Source: Tropheryma whipplei str. Twist
Lineage (GTDB): Bacteria > Actinomycetota > Actinomycetes > Actinomycetales > Microbacteriaceae
Direction: 5' to 3'
Length of the DNA: 64,000 nucleotides
NCBI RefSeq assembly: GCF_000007485.1
Contig: NC_004572.3
Span: 434,001-498,000 of the forward strand
Shown one piece after another: positions 1 through 8,655 of the stretch (the first letter of the stretch is position 1; every line of letters begins with the position of its first letter). The notes under the pieces are model-generated. The model was not told where the DNA came from, did no database searches, and saw only the letters and a program-made list of their open reading frames with translations. Both the position numbers and the translations under genes were made by a program.

Positions 1-89
1 TCACCGCGAATAACACGCTTTTTTATTTCCAAAATGGATGCCGTGCCATGATGAGGGTAAACCACAGTCTGTCCCACTTTGAACTGCAT
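1..89 (-). CDS. carD: CarD-family transcriptional regulator, N-terminal part only
   Basis: Only the first 29 codons lie in the window; the rest is beyond position 1. The predicted start MQFKVGQTVVYPHHGTA matches the N-terminal RNA-polymerase-interacting (Tudor-like) domain of actinobacterial CarD, which begins with a hydrophobic strand followed by G-(D/Q)-TVVYPHHG. CarD binds the RNA polymerase beta subunit and stabilises open promoter complexes, notably at rRNA promoters. The ATG at 89-87 is the natural family start. It is divergently placed from the lipoprotein gene at 242. The identification rests on a short but highly characteristic stretch. Confidence 0.85.
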   Translation of the reverse strand, partial: MQFKVGQTVVYPHHGTASILEIKKRVIRG

Positions 90-241
90 ACCACCCCCTA
101 ACGGAATTATAGGTTATGCACGCAGCAAGCAGTACTCATATACGTTTTGTGTACCCTCTAATAAAACATGTACGTTAGAATTGTGCTATGTCTCCAGGGG
201 TATCACGGTCTCTCTACCTGCCGTTAAAGATCCGACTGATT

Positions 242-727
242 ATGCGCGTCGCCATCTTAGTTATCTGCACATTTGCTTCGGCTGGCTGTTCACTTCTAAC
301 CCCTGCGGCAACAACAATTACATATTCTGCCGGTGTTGGCGCCTCGGCAAATCTTGGAACTATCCTAATTCGAAATATTTTCATTGTTGCAGATGATTCA
401 GGACACGGATTTCTCGTTATGACAGTCTTTACAGACAAGAGGCAGACGATAACGGCTGAGACGAGCTCATCTAAACAGGTTGAACTTTTCTTATCTGAGG
501 GCAGTAATGTTTTCGGGCCAAAAGTGAAAGTTACCATAGATAATGTCGGCGCAGCGCCCGGGGACTATGTTGAGCTGACACTGTCTTCCAAGACCAGCAT
601 AAAGAAGGTTATCGCCCCCGTCTTGAGTAGCGAATTCCCGGACTACAAATATATTACGCAGGAAGAGTCAAAACCCTCACATGCGTTCGGGCGCCGAAAC
701 TCCAATCAAATCCAAGGCATTGTATAA
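242..727 (+). CDS. Putative secreted lipoprotein, function unknown
   Basis: The protein (161 residues from the ATG at 242) starts MRVAILVICTFASAGCSLL, a short signal peptide with the lipobox ASAGC, so it should be lipid-anchored outside the membrane. The rest is beta-rich and lacks catalytic motifs, resembling small Ig-like actinobacterial lipoproteins often found beside carD. An upstream in-frame ATG at 188 would add 18 residues and put charged and hydrophobic sequence ahead of the signal peptide, so 242 is preferred although its ribosome binding site is weak. The 3' end overlaps the convergent argS by 51 bp. No enzymatic role can be assigned. Confidence 0.7.
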   Translation: MRVAILVICTFASAGCSLLTPAATTITYSAGVGASANLGTILIRNIFIVADDSGHGFLVMTVFTDKRQTITAETSSSKQVELFLSEGSNVFGPKVKVTIDNVGAAPGDYVELTLSSKTSIKKVIAPVLSSEFPDYKYITQEESKPSHAFGRRNSNQIQGIV

Positions 728-2335
728 GACCTGACCCACTGCCCTATTGAGCTCCAGACGGGTGTTTACAAGCTCCGCCTCGCTCTTATCGAGAATACCT
801 TTTCTTGGGATTATTCTACATTTGTCGTACCATTTGTGATACGCACCTGCAAGACTCTCAAGATATCTCACAACCCTGTGAGGCTGCAAGAATCGTGCCG
901 CGTCGATAACAACAGTTTTGTAATCATACAATAAACTCACAAGCGCGGTTTCCGTTTCATGCACCAGTAGCTCCGGAAAAAACCCAAATTTCTCCATTTG
1001 CAATAGGTTTGCGCTACGAATAAGAGAACGAGTGCGGGCATAAGCGTACTGTACATAGTAAACCGGATTGTCATTACTGCGCTTTTTGAGATGCTGCTCA
1101 TCCAAGTCAATTGGTGTGTCTATTGGATAACGACAAAACCAAAAACGCAGTGGATCGACGCCAACCGATTGGATAATCTCGGATAATCCAATTACATTAC
1201 CCTCCCTCTTTGATTGACGTTTATTCTTTAGTAAAACCATTTGTCCCAATAAAACCTGCACATTTTTTCGGTTATTTTCAGAATCTACATGAAATATGTT
1301 TGACATTGCTTGAAAACGTTTAACATACCCATGATGATCTGCACCCACCAGGATGACAAGGTCCGAAAAGCCCCTATTGATCTTGTTCAGGTAATATGCG
1401 CAATCCGCAGCATAATAGGTATAGGAAGTGTCAGAGCGCAAGACTGCGCGATCCTTATCATCACCAAATTCAGTTGTGCGAATAAAAAACGCCCCATTTT
1501 TTTGAAAAAGGTATCCGTTCTGTTTACACCTAGCAAGCGCCTTATCAATTTGACTTTTTCCAAAACGATCTGGCTCATGCAGAGACTCCTCGCTAAACCA
1601 AACATCGAAATTGACCCTAAAGGCTATACAAGACTTTTTAATTTCCTCTATTTGTATCTGCCATGATCTCTTGCGAAAAATCTTGATTGCATCCTCATAT
1701 GACAGATCAATAATATTCGGAAATTCACACTGTATTCTTCTTGCAATATCTTTTACATACTCACCCGGATACCCATCTTTAGGTAGAGACTTAGAAAGTG
1801 CCCGGGCGTACACTGACTCAGAAAAAAGATGTATTTGATTGCCGACATTATTGATGTAATACTCCCGCGTAACATCAGCACCACAGTTTATAAGGATACG
1901 AGCTATTGAATCACCAACAGCTGCCCATCTAGTATGTGCCAGATGGAGCGGACCGGTTGGATTTCCGGAAACGAATTCAAGATTTATTTTTTTACTAGAC
2001 TGGGTTGTGTTGCGCCCAAAAGAACTACCCTGCTCTAGAACTTCTGAGATGATACCAGTAGTGTGTTCGCGGCTGAGTTTTAAATTTATAAAACCAGGCT
2101 TTGCAACATATACATCTTGCACCCCATCAAGCTCTAATAATGCCGAAGCGATGCTTTGTGCGATATCAATAGCGGGACTTTTCAGAAGGCTTGCCAGTTT
2201 TAGAGGTAAACTCAAAGCCCAGTCACCGTATTCAGGCTTCGGTGGGCGAGTTAGTGAAACAATTTCTGAACAATCAAAGTTATACATTGAGTGCACAATA
2301 TTGGTTACGGATTTCTTCAGATCTTCCACATTCAT
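677..2335 (-). CDS. argS: Arginyl-tRNA synthetase
   Basis: Charges tRNA-Arg with arginine in the cytoplasm. The 552-residue length is usual for ArgRS. The N-terminal domain is followed by EFVSGNPTGPLHLAHTRW at about residues 120-137, the class I signature (HLAH replaces HIGH), which is the hallmark of ArgRS. The C-terminus ends in the DALRP-type anticodon-binding helix bundle (LIGVSAPERM). The last 51 bp overlap the convergent lipoprotein gene. A tRNA-Arg(CCG) gene lies divergently 136 bp upstream of the start, so enzyme and substrate genes are neighbours. The start at 2335 has a modest AGG ribosome binding site. Confidence 0.97.
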   Translation of the reverse strand: MNVEDLKKSVTNIVHSMYNFDCSEIVSLTRPPKPEYGDWALSLPLKLASLLKSPAIDIAQSIASALLELDGVQDVYVAKPGFINLKLSREHTTGIISEVLEQGSSFGRNTTQSSKKINLEFVSGNPTGPLHLAHTRWAAVGDSIARILINCGADVTREYYINNVGNQIHLFSESVYARALSKSLPKDGYPGEYVKDIARRIQCEFPNIIDLSYEDAIKIFRKRSWQIQIEEIKKSCIAFRVNFDVWFSEESLHEPDRFGKSQIDKALARCKQNGYLFQKNGAFFIRTTEFGDDKDRAVLRSDTSYTYYAADCAYYLNKINRGFSDLVILVGADHHGYVKRFQAMSNIFHVDSENNRKNVQVLLGQMVLLKNKRQSKREGNVIGLSEIIQSVGVDPLRFWFCRYPIDTPIDLDEQHLKKRSNDNPVYYVQYAYARTRSLIRSANLLQMEKFGFFPELLVHETETALVSLLYDYKTVVIDAARFLQPHRVVRYLESLAGAYHKWYDKCRIIPRKGILDKSEAELVNTRLELNRAVGQVLYNALDLIGVSAPERM

Positions 2336-2471
2336 CGTCTAAAACCTATTTATTTCGACATCTTATGTAAATTGCCTCAGTATTTGTCATCTCCACGAAA
2401 GAGCTTACCCAAAATGGTCTAAAAAGACTTATAAAGATATTCCCTGTATGTTACTAAGATTGTAGAGTAGT

Positions 2472-2544
2472 GCCCCCATAGCTCAGGGGATAGAGCGTCT
2501 GCCTCCGGAGCAGAAGGCCGTGGGTTCAAATCCCGCTGGGGGCG
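2472..2544 (+). tRNA. tRNA-Arg (anticodon CCG)
   Basis: A complete cloverleaf can be drawn. The acceptor GCCCCCA pairs with TGGGGGC, the D-arm is AGCTC...GAGC, and the anticodon stem TCTGC/GCAGA carries the loop CTCCGGA, giving anticodon CCG (reads CGG, Arg). The T-arm is GTGGG TTCAAAT CCCGC and the discriminator is G. No CCA is encoded in full. A TAAGAT sequence at 2455-2460 is a plausible -10 element. It converges with pstB 20 bp downstream. Confidence 0.95.
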
Positions 2545-2564
2545 CAATCATCTTGGACATACCA

Positions 2565-3338
2565 TTAGCCGAACTTACCAGAAATGTAATTTAGAGTAAC
2601 TTCGTTCTTTGGGCTTGTGAATATGACCTCAGTTTTGTCATGCTCAACCAATTCACCAGATCCACCGCTTCTTGCAACGTTAAACACCGCAGTCCAATCA
2701 GACACCCTCGATGCCTGTTGCATATTATGCGTGACAATAACAATTGTATGTTTTTCTTTCAGCTTGCAAATAAGCTGTTCAATTGCCTTGGTTGACACCG
2801 GATCAAGTGCCGAACATGGCTCATCCATGAGAATAACTCTCGGGGATACTGCAATTGCCCGAGCGATACAGAGTCTCTGCTGTTGACCTCCAGAGAGCTC
2901 TCCCCCGGGTCGACCCAGGCGATTATGCACTTCATCCCATAAATTTACGCTACGCAAACAGCGTTCCATCAACTCGTTTTGCTGAATGCGATGGATGCGC
3001 TTGCGGTTAAGCTTTATACCTGCAAGGACATTTTCTCTGATCGACATTGTTGGAAATGGATTCGGCCTTTGAAAAATCATGCCAACTTCTTGGCGGACAT
3101 AAACCGGATCGAGTTGATATAAATCACGACCATCAAGTAATACCTGACCTTTAACCTTTGCACCGGGAGAGAGTTCATGCATTCTATTTAAAGTCCGGAG
3201 CAAAGTTGATTTTCCACACCCCGAAGGTCCAATGAGAGCCGTAACACTCCCCTCTTGTATCGAGAGCGAAACATCTTTTATAGCTCTCAATGGCCCGTAA
3301 AAGGCGGTTAAATCTTTTATTTCCAGTAATGAAGTCAT
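2565..3338 (-). CDS. pstB: Phosphate ABC transporter ATPase PstB
   Basis: This is the ATPase subunit of the high-affinity phosphate importer. It has Walker [10 protein letters not shown] (residues 37-45), signature LSGGQQQR, Walker [14 protein letters not shown] and the H-loop IVTHN. The motif order and the sequence around LDP are typical of PstB. The ATG at 3338 is chosen because GAGAAGG lies about 6 nt upstream. An upstream ATG at 3374 would run 26 bp into pstA and add a non-conserved 12-residue leader. It is the last gene of pstS-pstC-pstA-pstB; no phoU follows, because the next gene is a tRNA on the other strand. Confidence 0.96.
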   Translation of the reverse strand: MTSLLEIKDLTAFYGPLRAIKDVSLSIQEGSVTALIGPSGCGKSTLLRTLNRMHELSPGAKVKGQVLLDGRDLYQLDPVYVRQEVGMIFQRPNPFPTMSIRENVLAGIKLNRKRIHRIQQNELMERCLRSVNLWDEVHNRLGRPGGELSGGQQQRLCIARAIAVSPRVILMDEPCSALDPVSTKAIEQLICKLKEKHTIVIVTHNMQQASRVSDWTAVFNVARSGGSGELVEHDKTEVIFTSPKNEVTLNYISGKFG

Positions 3339-3348
3339 ATAACCCTTC

Positions 3349-4242
3349 TCAACGATTCGTAGATTTTGGGGCAATCATTTTAGAAACTATCTGAGCTAAG
3401 ATATAAAAAGAGACTGCAATTGCAATAAGAACAAGAGCTGCTGACCACGACCTATCCAAAAATGCGCCTACATCGACACCAGGAGATGAGTATTGTGTGT
3501 AGACATAAACAGGGAGGGTCATCATGCGCCCTACAAACGGGTTTAGATTAAGCGAATTGGTAAAACCTGCAACAATCAAAAGAGGTGCAGTTTCTCCGAC
3601 TGCTCGCGCAATTGCAAGGGCTGAACCAGTGGCAATACCAGAAAAAGCAGTTGGTAAAACGATAAAAAGTATTGTCCGCCATTTTGGAGTTCCCAGGGCA
3701 TAAGCCGCTTCTCTGAGGTCATTTGGGACAAGTCTCAAGACTTCAACCGCAGAGCGTATGACTATCGGTAACATCAAAATGGAGAGCGCAACAGCGCCCA
3801 GAAAGCCCGAGCGGATACCGGGTTGATCAAGAACAAGACTAAAAAAGGCATATACAAAAAGTCCAACAACAATCGATGGTATGCCGGCCATTACATCCAC
3901 CCCGAGGGCAACTGTGCGAGACAAAAAACCCCCAGACCCATACTCAACTAAAAAAATTGCAACCAATAAGCCAAGTGGAATACCGATTAGAGCTGCAAGT
4001 ATTGTTATTTCAAAACTGCCCATAATTGCATGCAAGGCACCACCTCCAGCGTTAACAGTGCCATCCATGGTACGTGTAAAAAATGCAATATCAAAGCGTC
4101 CTAAACCACTTGCAATCGTCGTATAAAAAAGTGACAGAAGGGGTAATATCGCGATTACAAAAGAAGCGTAAACAACACAGGTAAACACCCTATTTCTTAC
4201 ACGTCTCTTGTGCATATTTTTACGCGGAGGTAACTTAGTCAT
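3349..4242 (-). CDS. pstA: Phosphate ABC transporter permease PstA
   Basis: A 297-residue integral membrane permease with an N-terminal transmembrane helix after a basic cytoplasmic leader ([11 protein letters not shown]) and about five further helices. The cytoplasmic EAA-type loop reads [17 protein letters not shown], which docks on PstB. Together with PstC it forms the phosphate channel. The operon position between pstC and pstB, 10 bp before pstB, supports PstA. Confidence 0.95.
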   Translation of the reverse strand: MTKLPPRKNMHKRRVRNRVFTCVVYASFVIAILPLLSLFYTTIASGLGRFDIAFFTRTMDGTVNAGGGALHAIMGSFEITILAALIGIPLGLLVAIFLVEYGSGGFLSRTVALGVDVMAGIPSIVVGLFVYAFFSLVLDQPGIRSGFLGAVALSILMLPIVIRSAVEVLRLVPNDLREAAYALGTPKWRTILFIVLPTAFSGIATGSALAIARAVGETAPLLIVAGFTNSLNLNPFVGRMMTLPVYVYTQYSSPGVDVGAFLDRSWSAALVLIAIAVSFYILAQIVSKMIAPKSTNR

Positions 4243-4308
4243 TCCTGGACCCTAAGGATCTCACGAAGCAAGTGCGCACATCTTTTACTCATATATCAAA
4301 TGCCCAGC

Positions 4309-5208
4309 TTATATACCTCTTAGGACTTTAATCTGACGATTCGTTATTTTTCTGGCAACCAAATTGATTAGGAAAGAAACTACGAACAAAACAAGCCCTG
4401 AGGCAATAAGCGCGGCAAGAAGATTACCCTGCGCCTCTGGAAATTGCAAAGCTATATTGGCAGCAATTGTGCTCGGAGCTTGGGCGGCTATAAGAGAAAA
4501 ATTTATAACACCAGATGAGCTAAGAATCAAAGCAACAGCTATAGTTTCTCCGATTGCCCTGCCCAACCCAAGAACAGCTGCAGAGACAATACCTGCTTTA
4601 CTAAGCGGTATTACGACAAGCTTCATGACCTCAAATCTTGTAGCCCCAAGCGCAAAAGCACCCTCAATAAGGAATCTGGGAATCTGAAAAAAAATTTCCC
4701 TACACAAGGCAGTTATTATGGGTAATGCCATAACAGCCAAAATAACGGCTGCTGTAAAAACTGTTCTCCCCGTTGTGGATATATTGCCTGTAAAAAATGG
4801 CAGCCATGGAAAATGCGTGCCAAGCCACTCATAAACCGGCACCAAAGCCGGAGCAATAACTGTTACACCCCATAGACCAAACACAATAGAGTGTACCGCT
4901 CCAAGAAAATCAACTACGCGACCAACAAGCTTTGATAGACCCTGCGGAATATAAAAAGTTGTAAACAGCGCAAAATAAATGGAAAAAGGAACAGCAAGCA
5001 AAAGAGCTAAAAATGAAACCCAAATACTGCCAAAGCCGAGCGGAACTACATAGTCCCAAATACCAACCGAACCGGAGGGTAAAACGAGATCTGGATTGGT
5101 GAGCACAGGAAGTGCCTGGAGGCCAAGGAAAATAAGAACAGAAGAAAGGATGGCAAGGATACATACACCGGACAGAAGGCATACATAAAGGAAGAAGTCC
5201 TTACGCAC
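4309..5208 (-). CDS. pstC: Phosphate ABC transporter permease PstC
   Basis: A 299-residue permease with about six hydrophobic helices and the coupling loop IEGAFALGATRFEVMKLVV facing PstB. The Pst-type permease pattern GRAIGETIAVALIL is conserved near the C-terminus. It is second in pstSCAB, separated from pstA by 66 bp and from pstS by 82 bp. It works as a heterodimer with PstA to pass phosphate delivered by PstS. Confidence 0.95.
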   Translation of the reverse strand: MRKDFFLYVCLLSGVCILAILSSVLIFLGLQALPVLTNPDLVLPSGSVGIWDYVVPLGFGSIWVSFLALLLAVPFSIYFALFTTFYIPQGLSKLVGRVVDFLGAVHSIVFGLWGVTVIAPALVPVYEWLGTHFPWLPFFTGNISTTGRTVFTAAVILAVMALPIITALCREIFFQIPRFLIEGAFALGATRFEVMKLVVIPLSKAGIVSAAVLGLGRAIGETIAVALILSSSGVINFSLIAAQAPSTIAANIALQFPEAQGNLLAALIASGLVLFVVSFLINLVARKITNRQIKVLRGI

Positions 5209-5290
5209 GAAAAAAGACCTTACAGAAACTTAGAACACACCATCAGCAAAAACACGCAATGGGGGCGGAAAAGCAAAGACAGATCTCCCC

Positions 5291-6361
5291 TTAGGCGCCG
5301 TTTTTCTCAGCGATTTTATTGACAAGCTCGAGAAGTTTCTTTGAAAGAGATTCCGGTAATGGAGCAGAGCCAGCCTGTTGTGCTGCTTGACCCTGGGCTT
5401 TTTCAGAAAGAATAAACTTGAGATACGAGAAAATAGCGTCTTTGTTGCCTTTTTTGTAGCCAACGCAAGCAACGACATAACTGACAAGGATAAGGGGCCA
5501 GGCGCCAGCTTTCTCTGTCCTGCGATTTATCTTTACAGAAAAACTATTCGGATTCTTGCTCGGAAATTCAGAGTCGCTCACTGTCAGGGTAGCACTCTCG
5601 GCCGATGGTTTTGAAAAGCCCGAACCAACCTTCAGGGTCGCAAGAGACATTCCACGAGCCAAAGAGAGATCCAAATAACCTATAGAGCCAACTGTAGCTT
5701 TCAAAACCTGCGCTACCCCAGAGGTACCTTTAGCGGCCTCACCGTATGTATAAGGGAACTTAGTTGATGGTTTATGGGGCCAATCACTGGGGGCATTGGT
5801 ATGAATATAATCTGAAAAATTCTCTGTAGTCCCCGAATTATCCGAGCGGTGCACAGCGGTTATCTTTTTATTCGGCAACTCTATGCCAGGATTGAGAGCA
5901 GAAATTCTAGGCGAATCCCAAGTAGTTATTGCCCCACTGAAAATCCCAGCAATTACGGAAGCGTCAAGTTTTAGGTCAGAGACCCCTGGAAGGTTATAAG
6001 CTATCGCGATCGGAGAGATATAGACAGGAAGCTGAAGCGGACCATCCGCAGTACAACCCTTAAAGTCCCCCGTGAGCTCGGGGTCAGCAAAGGGAACATC
6101 TGTCGCGGCCAGATCAACTGCACCAGACAAGAATGCCCTACGCCCCGCACCAGACCCCTGAGGTTCATAGTTGACTGTTACACCCGGATGGATCTTGCGA
6201 AATTCTGATATCCAAACTGATTGGGCCACGCTCTGACTAGAAGCCCCAGTTACTGATACCGACCCCTCTAAAGAGGTTTTGGAGTTTCCAAAACATGAAA
6301 CAGAAAAAAGAGTTACAACTGAAGCAAATACGAGAAAAAGCTTTCTATCCAAGCGACACAC
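5291..6361 (-). CDS. pstS: Phosphate-binding lipoprotein PstS
   Basis: The extracytoplasmic phosphate receptor (356 residues). A signal peptide ends in the lipobox-like FSVSC (Cys23), so the protein is probably membrane-anchored, as expected in a Gram-positive. Ligand-site motifs are visible: SVTGASSQSVAQSVW near the N-terminus, GSGAGRRAF (phosphate loop), and HRSDNSGTTENFSDY (the second phosphate-contacting segment, typical of PstS). Neighbours are pstC, pstA and pstB in the same direction. An inverted repeat lies 30-51 bp upstream (6391-6412). Divergent from manC. Confidence 0.95.
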   Translation of the reverse strand: MCRLDRKLFLVFASVVTLFSVSCFGNSKTSLEGSVSVTGASSQSVAQSVWISEFRKIHPGVTVNYEPQGSGAGRRAFLSGAVDLAATDVPFADPELTGDFKGCTADGPLQLPVYISPIAIAYNLPGVSDLKLDASVIAGIFSGAITTWDSPRISALNPGIELPNKKITAVHRSDNSGTTENFSDYIHTNAPSDWPHKPSTKFPYTYGEAAKGTSGVAQVLKATVGSIGYLDLSLARGMSLATLKVGSGFSKPSAESATLTVSDSEFPSKNPNSFSVKINRRTEKAGAWPLILVSYVVACVGYKKGNKDAIFSYLKFILSEKAQGQAAQQAGSAPLPESLSKKLLELVNKIAEKNGA

Positions 6362-6390
6362 CCTTCACTAGTCGACAAAAGACAGTCGCA

Positions 6391-6412
6391 GTGTAACACA
6401 CGAAATTTACAC
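6391..6412. promoter_or_regulatory. Inverted repeat upstream of pstS
   Basis: GTGTAA (6391-6396) and TTACAC (6407-6412) form perfect 6-bp arms around a 10-bp spacer, 30 bp upstream of the pstS start in the 194-bp pstS/manC divergent region. This geometry suits a dimeric operator or a small 5'-UTR hairpin. It does not look like the direct-repeat Pho box known from Streptomyces. Function is a guess. I saw no convincing promoter elements in the rest of this intergenic stretch. Confidence 0.3.
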
Positions 6413-6524
6413 TACAAAATCTTTTTAGAGGCAGGTAAATTCCTCTCCCACGTAGCATTCGATTACAAGAAGATAGGTTAGAATTCAGTTCTGGAGCATA
6501 ACCTTCTTGAAGTGGTGGAACGTA

Positions 6525-6722
6525 CCCATCTCTGGGGTAGAATTTTGGATGGTTTATGGACTGCTCAGAGCTCTACAGTGTCATCCCTGCGGGAGGAATA
6601 GGGTCCCGCTTGTGGCCACTCTCGAGAGCGGCGTCGCCTAAGTTCCTACACAAACTGACCGGGACTGAAACCTCGTTGCTGCGCGATACATGGGATCGTC
6701 TTGTGCCCATCTCTGGGGTAGA
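6525..6722 (+). repeat. 17-bp direct repeat flanking the manC start
   Basis: The 17-mer CCCATCTCTGGGGTAGA occurs at 6525-6541, 15 bp before the manC start codon, and again at 6706-6722 inside manC. The copies are perfect and 181 bp apart. In the gene it encodes part of PISGVD. The upstream copy may be a partial duplication of coding sequence or may supply a Shine-Dalgarno-like GGGGTAG. Confidence 0.6.
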
Positions 6723-7650
6723 TCGAATTATGGTAGTGATTGGCTCTGACCACTTCGACGCAGTTACATCCCAGCTACCGGAACTTAAGGGGCATAACGT
6801 AATTCTGGAGCCAGAACCCAAAGACTCAACAGCAGCAATATGCCTTGCCGCGGCCATTCTGAATACTAGAGAGCCTGATGTGATTATTGGCTCATTCCCC
6901 GCCGATCATGTGATAAAAACCTCTCCCCTGTTTCAGCAATCTGTTGCACAGGCCGTAGTAGCGGCAAATGAAGGATATGTTGTAACAATTGCAATTACCC
7001 CAACTGAGCCTGCAACACAGTTTGGATACATATTATGTGGCGATTCAGCTGGAATAAAGGGGGCACCGCAGGTCCTGTCGGTAAAAAGATTTGTTGAAAA
7101 ACCTAGCCAGAAAGATGCAGACCGCTATCTATCTTCTGGAAAATATTTGTGGAATGCCGGTATGTTCATAGCTAAGGCATGTGTTTTGCTTGAACAGCTT
7201 GAAAAGGCAAGACCTGACATACACAGCCTGATAATAGACATTGCCAATAGCCCTGATTTGGATTCTGCGCTAAAAAAGAATTGGCCAAAAATGCCTCGTA
7301 TTGCAATAGAATACTCTGTCGCAGAACCGTGCGCCGCAGAAGGTAGGATGGTGACTGTCCCGGCGAAGTTTGAATGGAACGACGCGGGAGATTTTTCATC
7401 AATTGCAAGACTAAACTCACGGGGAGGAAGCGACCTTGTTATTCTCGGGGAAACTAGCCGCGTACTCTCGGATTCAGCCACAGGGATAGTTGTAAGTCAG
7501 ACCGACAGAATAATCTCTGTGATAGGCACAAAAGACATAGTTGTTGTAGATACGCCCGATTCTCTTTTGGTTACAACAAAAGATGATGCAAAGAAAGTAA
7601 AACAGATAGTCGAGGCACTGCGATTGTCTGGCCGAGATGATGTATTGTAA
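6556..7650 (+). CDS. manC: Mannose-1-phosphate guanylyltransferase
   Basis: Makes GDP-mannose from mannose-1-phosphate and GTP in the cytoplasm, for mannosylation of glycolipids or glycans. The nucleotidyltransferase signature IPAGGIGSRLWPLSR lies at residues 10-24. Also visible are EPEPKDSTAAICLAA (ManC-type EP..k.TAPAI segment), FPADH, the sugar-binding FVEKPS and the core WNAGMF. At 364 residues it is the single-domain GMP form, without the C-terminal isomerase domain of bifunctional ManC proteins. It stands alone, divergent from pstS and convergent with rpe. Confidence 0.93.
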   Translation: MDCSELYSVIPAGGIGSRLWPLSRAASPKFLHKLTGTETSLLRDTWDRLVPISGVDRIMVVIGSDHFDAVTSQLPELKGHNVILEPEPKDSTAAICLAAAILNTREPDVIIGSFPADHVIKTSPLFQQSVAQAVVAANEGYVVTIAITPTEPATQFGYILCGDSAGIKGAPQVLSVKRFVEKPSQKDADRYLSSGKYLWNAGMFIAKACVLLEQLEKARPDIHSLIIDIANSPDLDSALKKNWPKMPRIAIEYSVAEPCAAEGRMVTVPAKFEWNDAGDFSSIARLNSRGGSDLVILGETSRVLSDSATGIVVSQTDRIISVIGTKDIVVVDTPDSLLVTTKDDAKKVKQIVEALRLSGRDDVL

Positions 7651-7696
7651 CCCTATTGGGTGACCAGATCGAATGGCTTCGAACAGGCAAGTATCT

Positions 7697-8356
7697 CTAG
7701 AATCTTTTATAAGCCACTTTGGCAAGTTTCCTGAGGGACTCGACGCTATCGGCAGGTAATTGAGATAGAAAAACGCTCGACCCTGCAACAAATGTGTCCA
7801 CCCCAACAGAGGCAATTTCTGAGATATTACCCAATGTTACACCGCCGTCAACTGAAAACGATAGGTTTTCAAACTCTGATCGGGTAATTCTAGAAAATTT
7901 ATCAAGAACCCTTCGGATAAGCTTTTGTCCGCCAAATCCAGGGTAAACTGTCATGACCTGCAGCATATCCACTTCTGGCAAAACGTGTACACATTCCCCA
8001 ATATCAGTATCGGGACTTACCGCAAGTCCAACTTTTGATTTGTTAGATCGTATATTTCTGGCAGTTGCAATTGGATCTTTCGCTGCTTCAAAGTGGAATG
8101 TGACGGAATAAACACCAAGGTCAGCGTATTGCAAAGCCCAATAATCTGGATTTTCGACCATTAGATGAACATCGAGCGGAACCGGTGAAACTTCGCATAT
8201 TCTTTTCACAACAGGAAGACCAAAGGTGATATTCGGCACAAAATGCCCATCCATCACATCAACATGCACCATGTCTGCACTAGATATAAGTTGAAGATCC
8301 CGCTCAAGATTACAAAAATCTGCCGACAATATACTCGGACTTATACGAATCTCCAT
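7697..8356 (-). CDS. rpe: Ribulose-phosphate 3-epimerase
   Basis: Interconverts ribulose-5-phosphate and xylulose-5-phosphate in the pentose phosphate pathway. The TIM-barrel family landmarks are present: SPSILSADF at residues 6-14, metal-binding HVDVMDGHFVPN at 31-42, DVHLMVENP, MTVYPGFGGQ and the catalytic/metal SVDGGV. The 219-residue length is typical. In many actinobacteria rpe follows fmt and rsmB. Here a 299-bp gene-free gap separates it from fmt. Confidence 0.96.
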   Translation of the reverse strand: MEIRISPSILSADFCNLERDLQLISSADMVHVDVMDGHFVPNITFGLPVVKRICEVSPVPLDVHLMVENPDYWALQYADLGVYSVTFHFEAAKDPIATARNIRSNKSKVGLAVSPDTDIGECVHVLPEVDMLQVMTVYPGFGGQKLIRRVLDKFSRITRSEFENLSFSVDGGVTLGNISEIASVGVDTFVAGSSVFLSQLPADSVESLRKLAKVAYKRF

Positions 8357-8655
8357 TGCCCAATAATTCTATATTCAGAGAAACCCTAACAAGTGATTTA
8401 GACGACATTACAAACGCACAAACTGCTTTATGCGCATAAAGTCTAGCCAATTAGGACGCGGACTGTGACAGTTATCACGCCCAATTCCATAATCATGAAC
8501 AATCTACTAATTTGTCGATAAGACACACAAAGGGCAATTTTTGAATACAGCAAACATAACAATTGTGAACCTTAGCAAATAAAAATTCCCAGGAATTACC
8601 GTAATCGGTTATGACATAAGCAATATCAAAGGCTGTGATGTTGTGAGAAACAAGA
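8357..8655. other. 299-bp gene-free gap between fmt and rpe
   Basis: No supported gene was found. A minus-strand open frame (8493-8792) overlaps the end of fmt out of frame, is rich in Cys, and resembles nothing I know. Related actinobacteria usually carry rsmB (16S rRNA m5C methyltransferase) here, so the gap may mark a deletion. I could not recognise RsmB motifs in the remaining sequence. It contains the palindrome at 8426-8441. Confidence 0.5.
8426..8441. promoter_or_regulatory. Perfect 16-bp palindrome upstream of rpe
   Basis: CTTTATGCGCATAAAG is its own reverse complement with no spacer. It lies 70 bp upstream of the rpe start in the fmt-rpe gap. A perfect, unspaced 16-mer suits a dimeric DNA-binding protein. 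As RNA it would be a poor terminator because it has no loop. Function is unknown. Confidence 0.4.
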
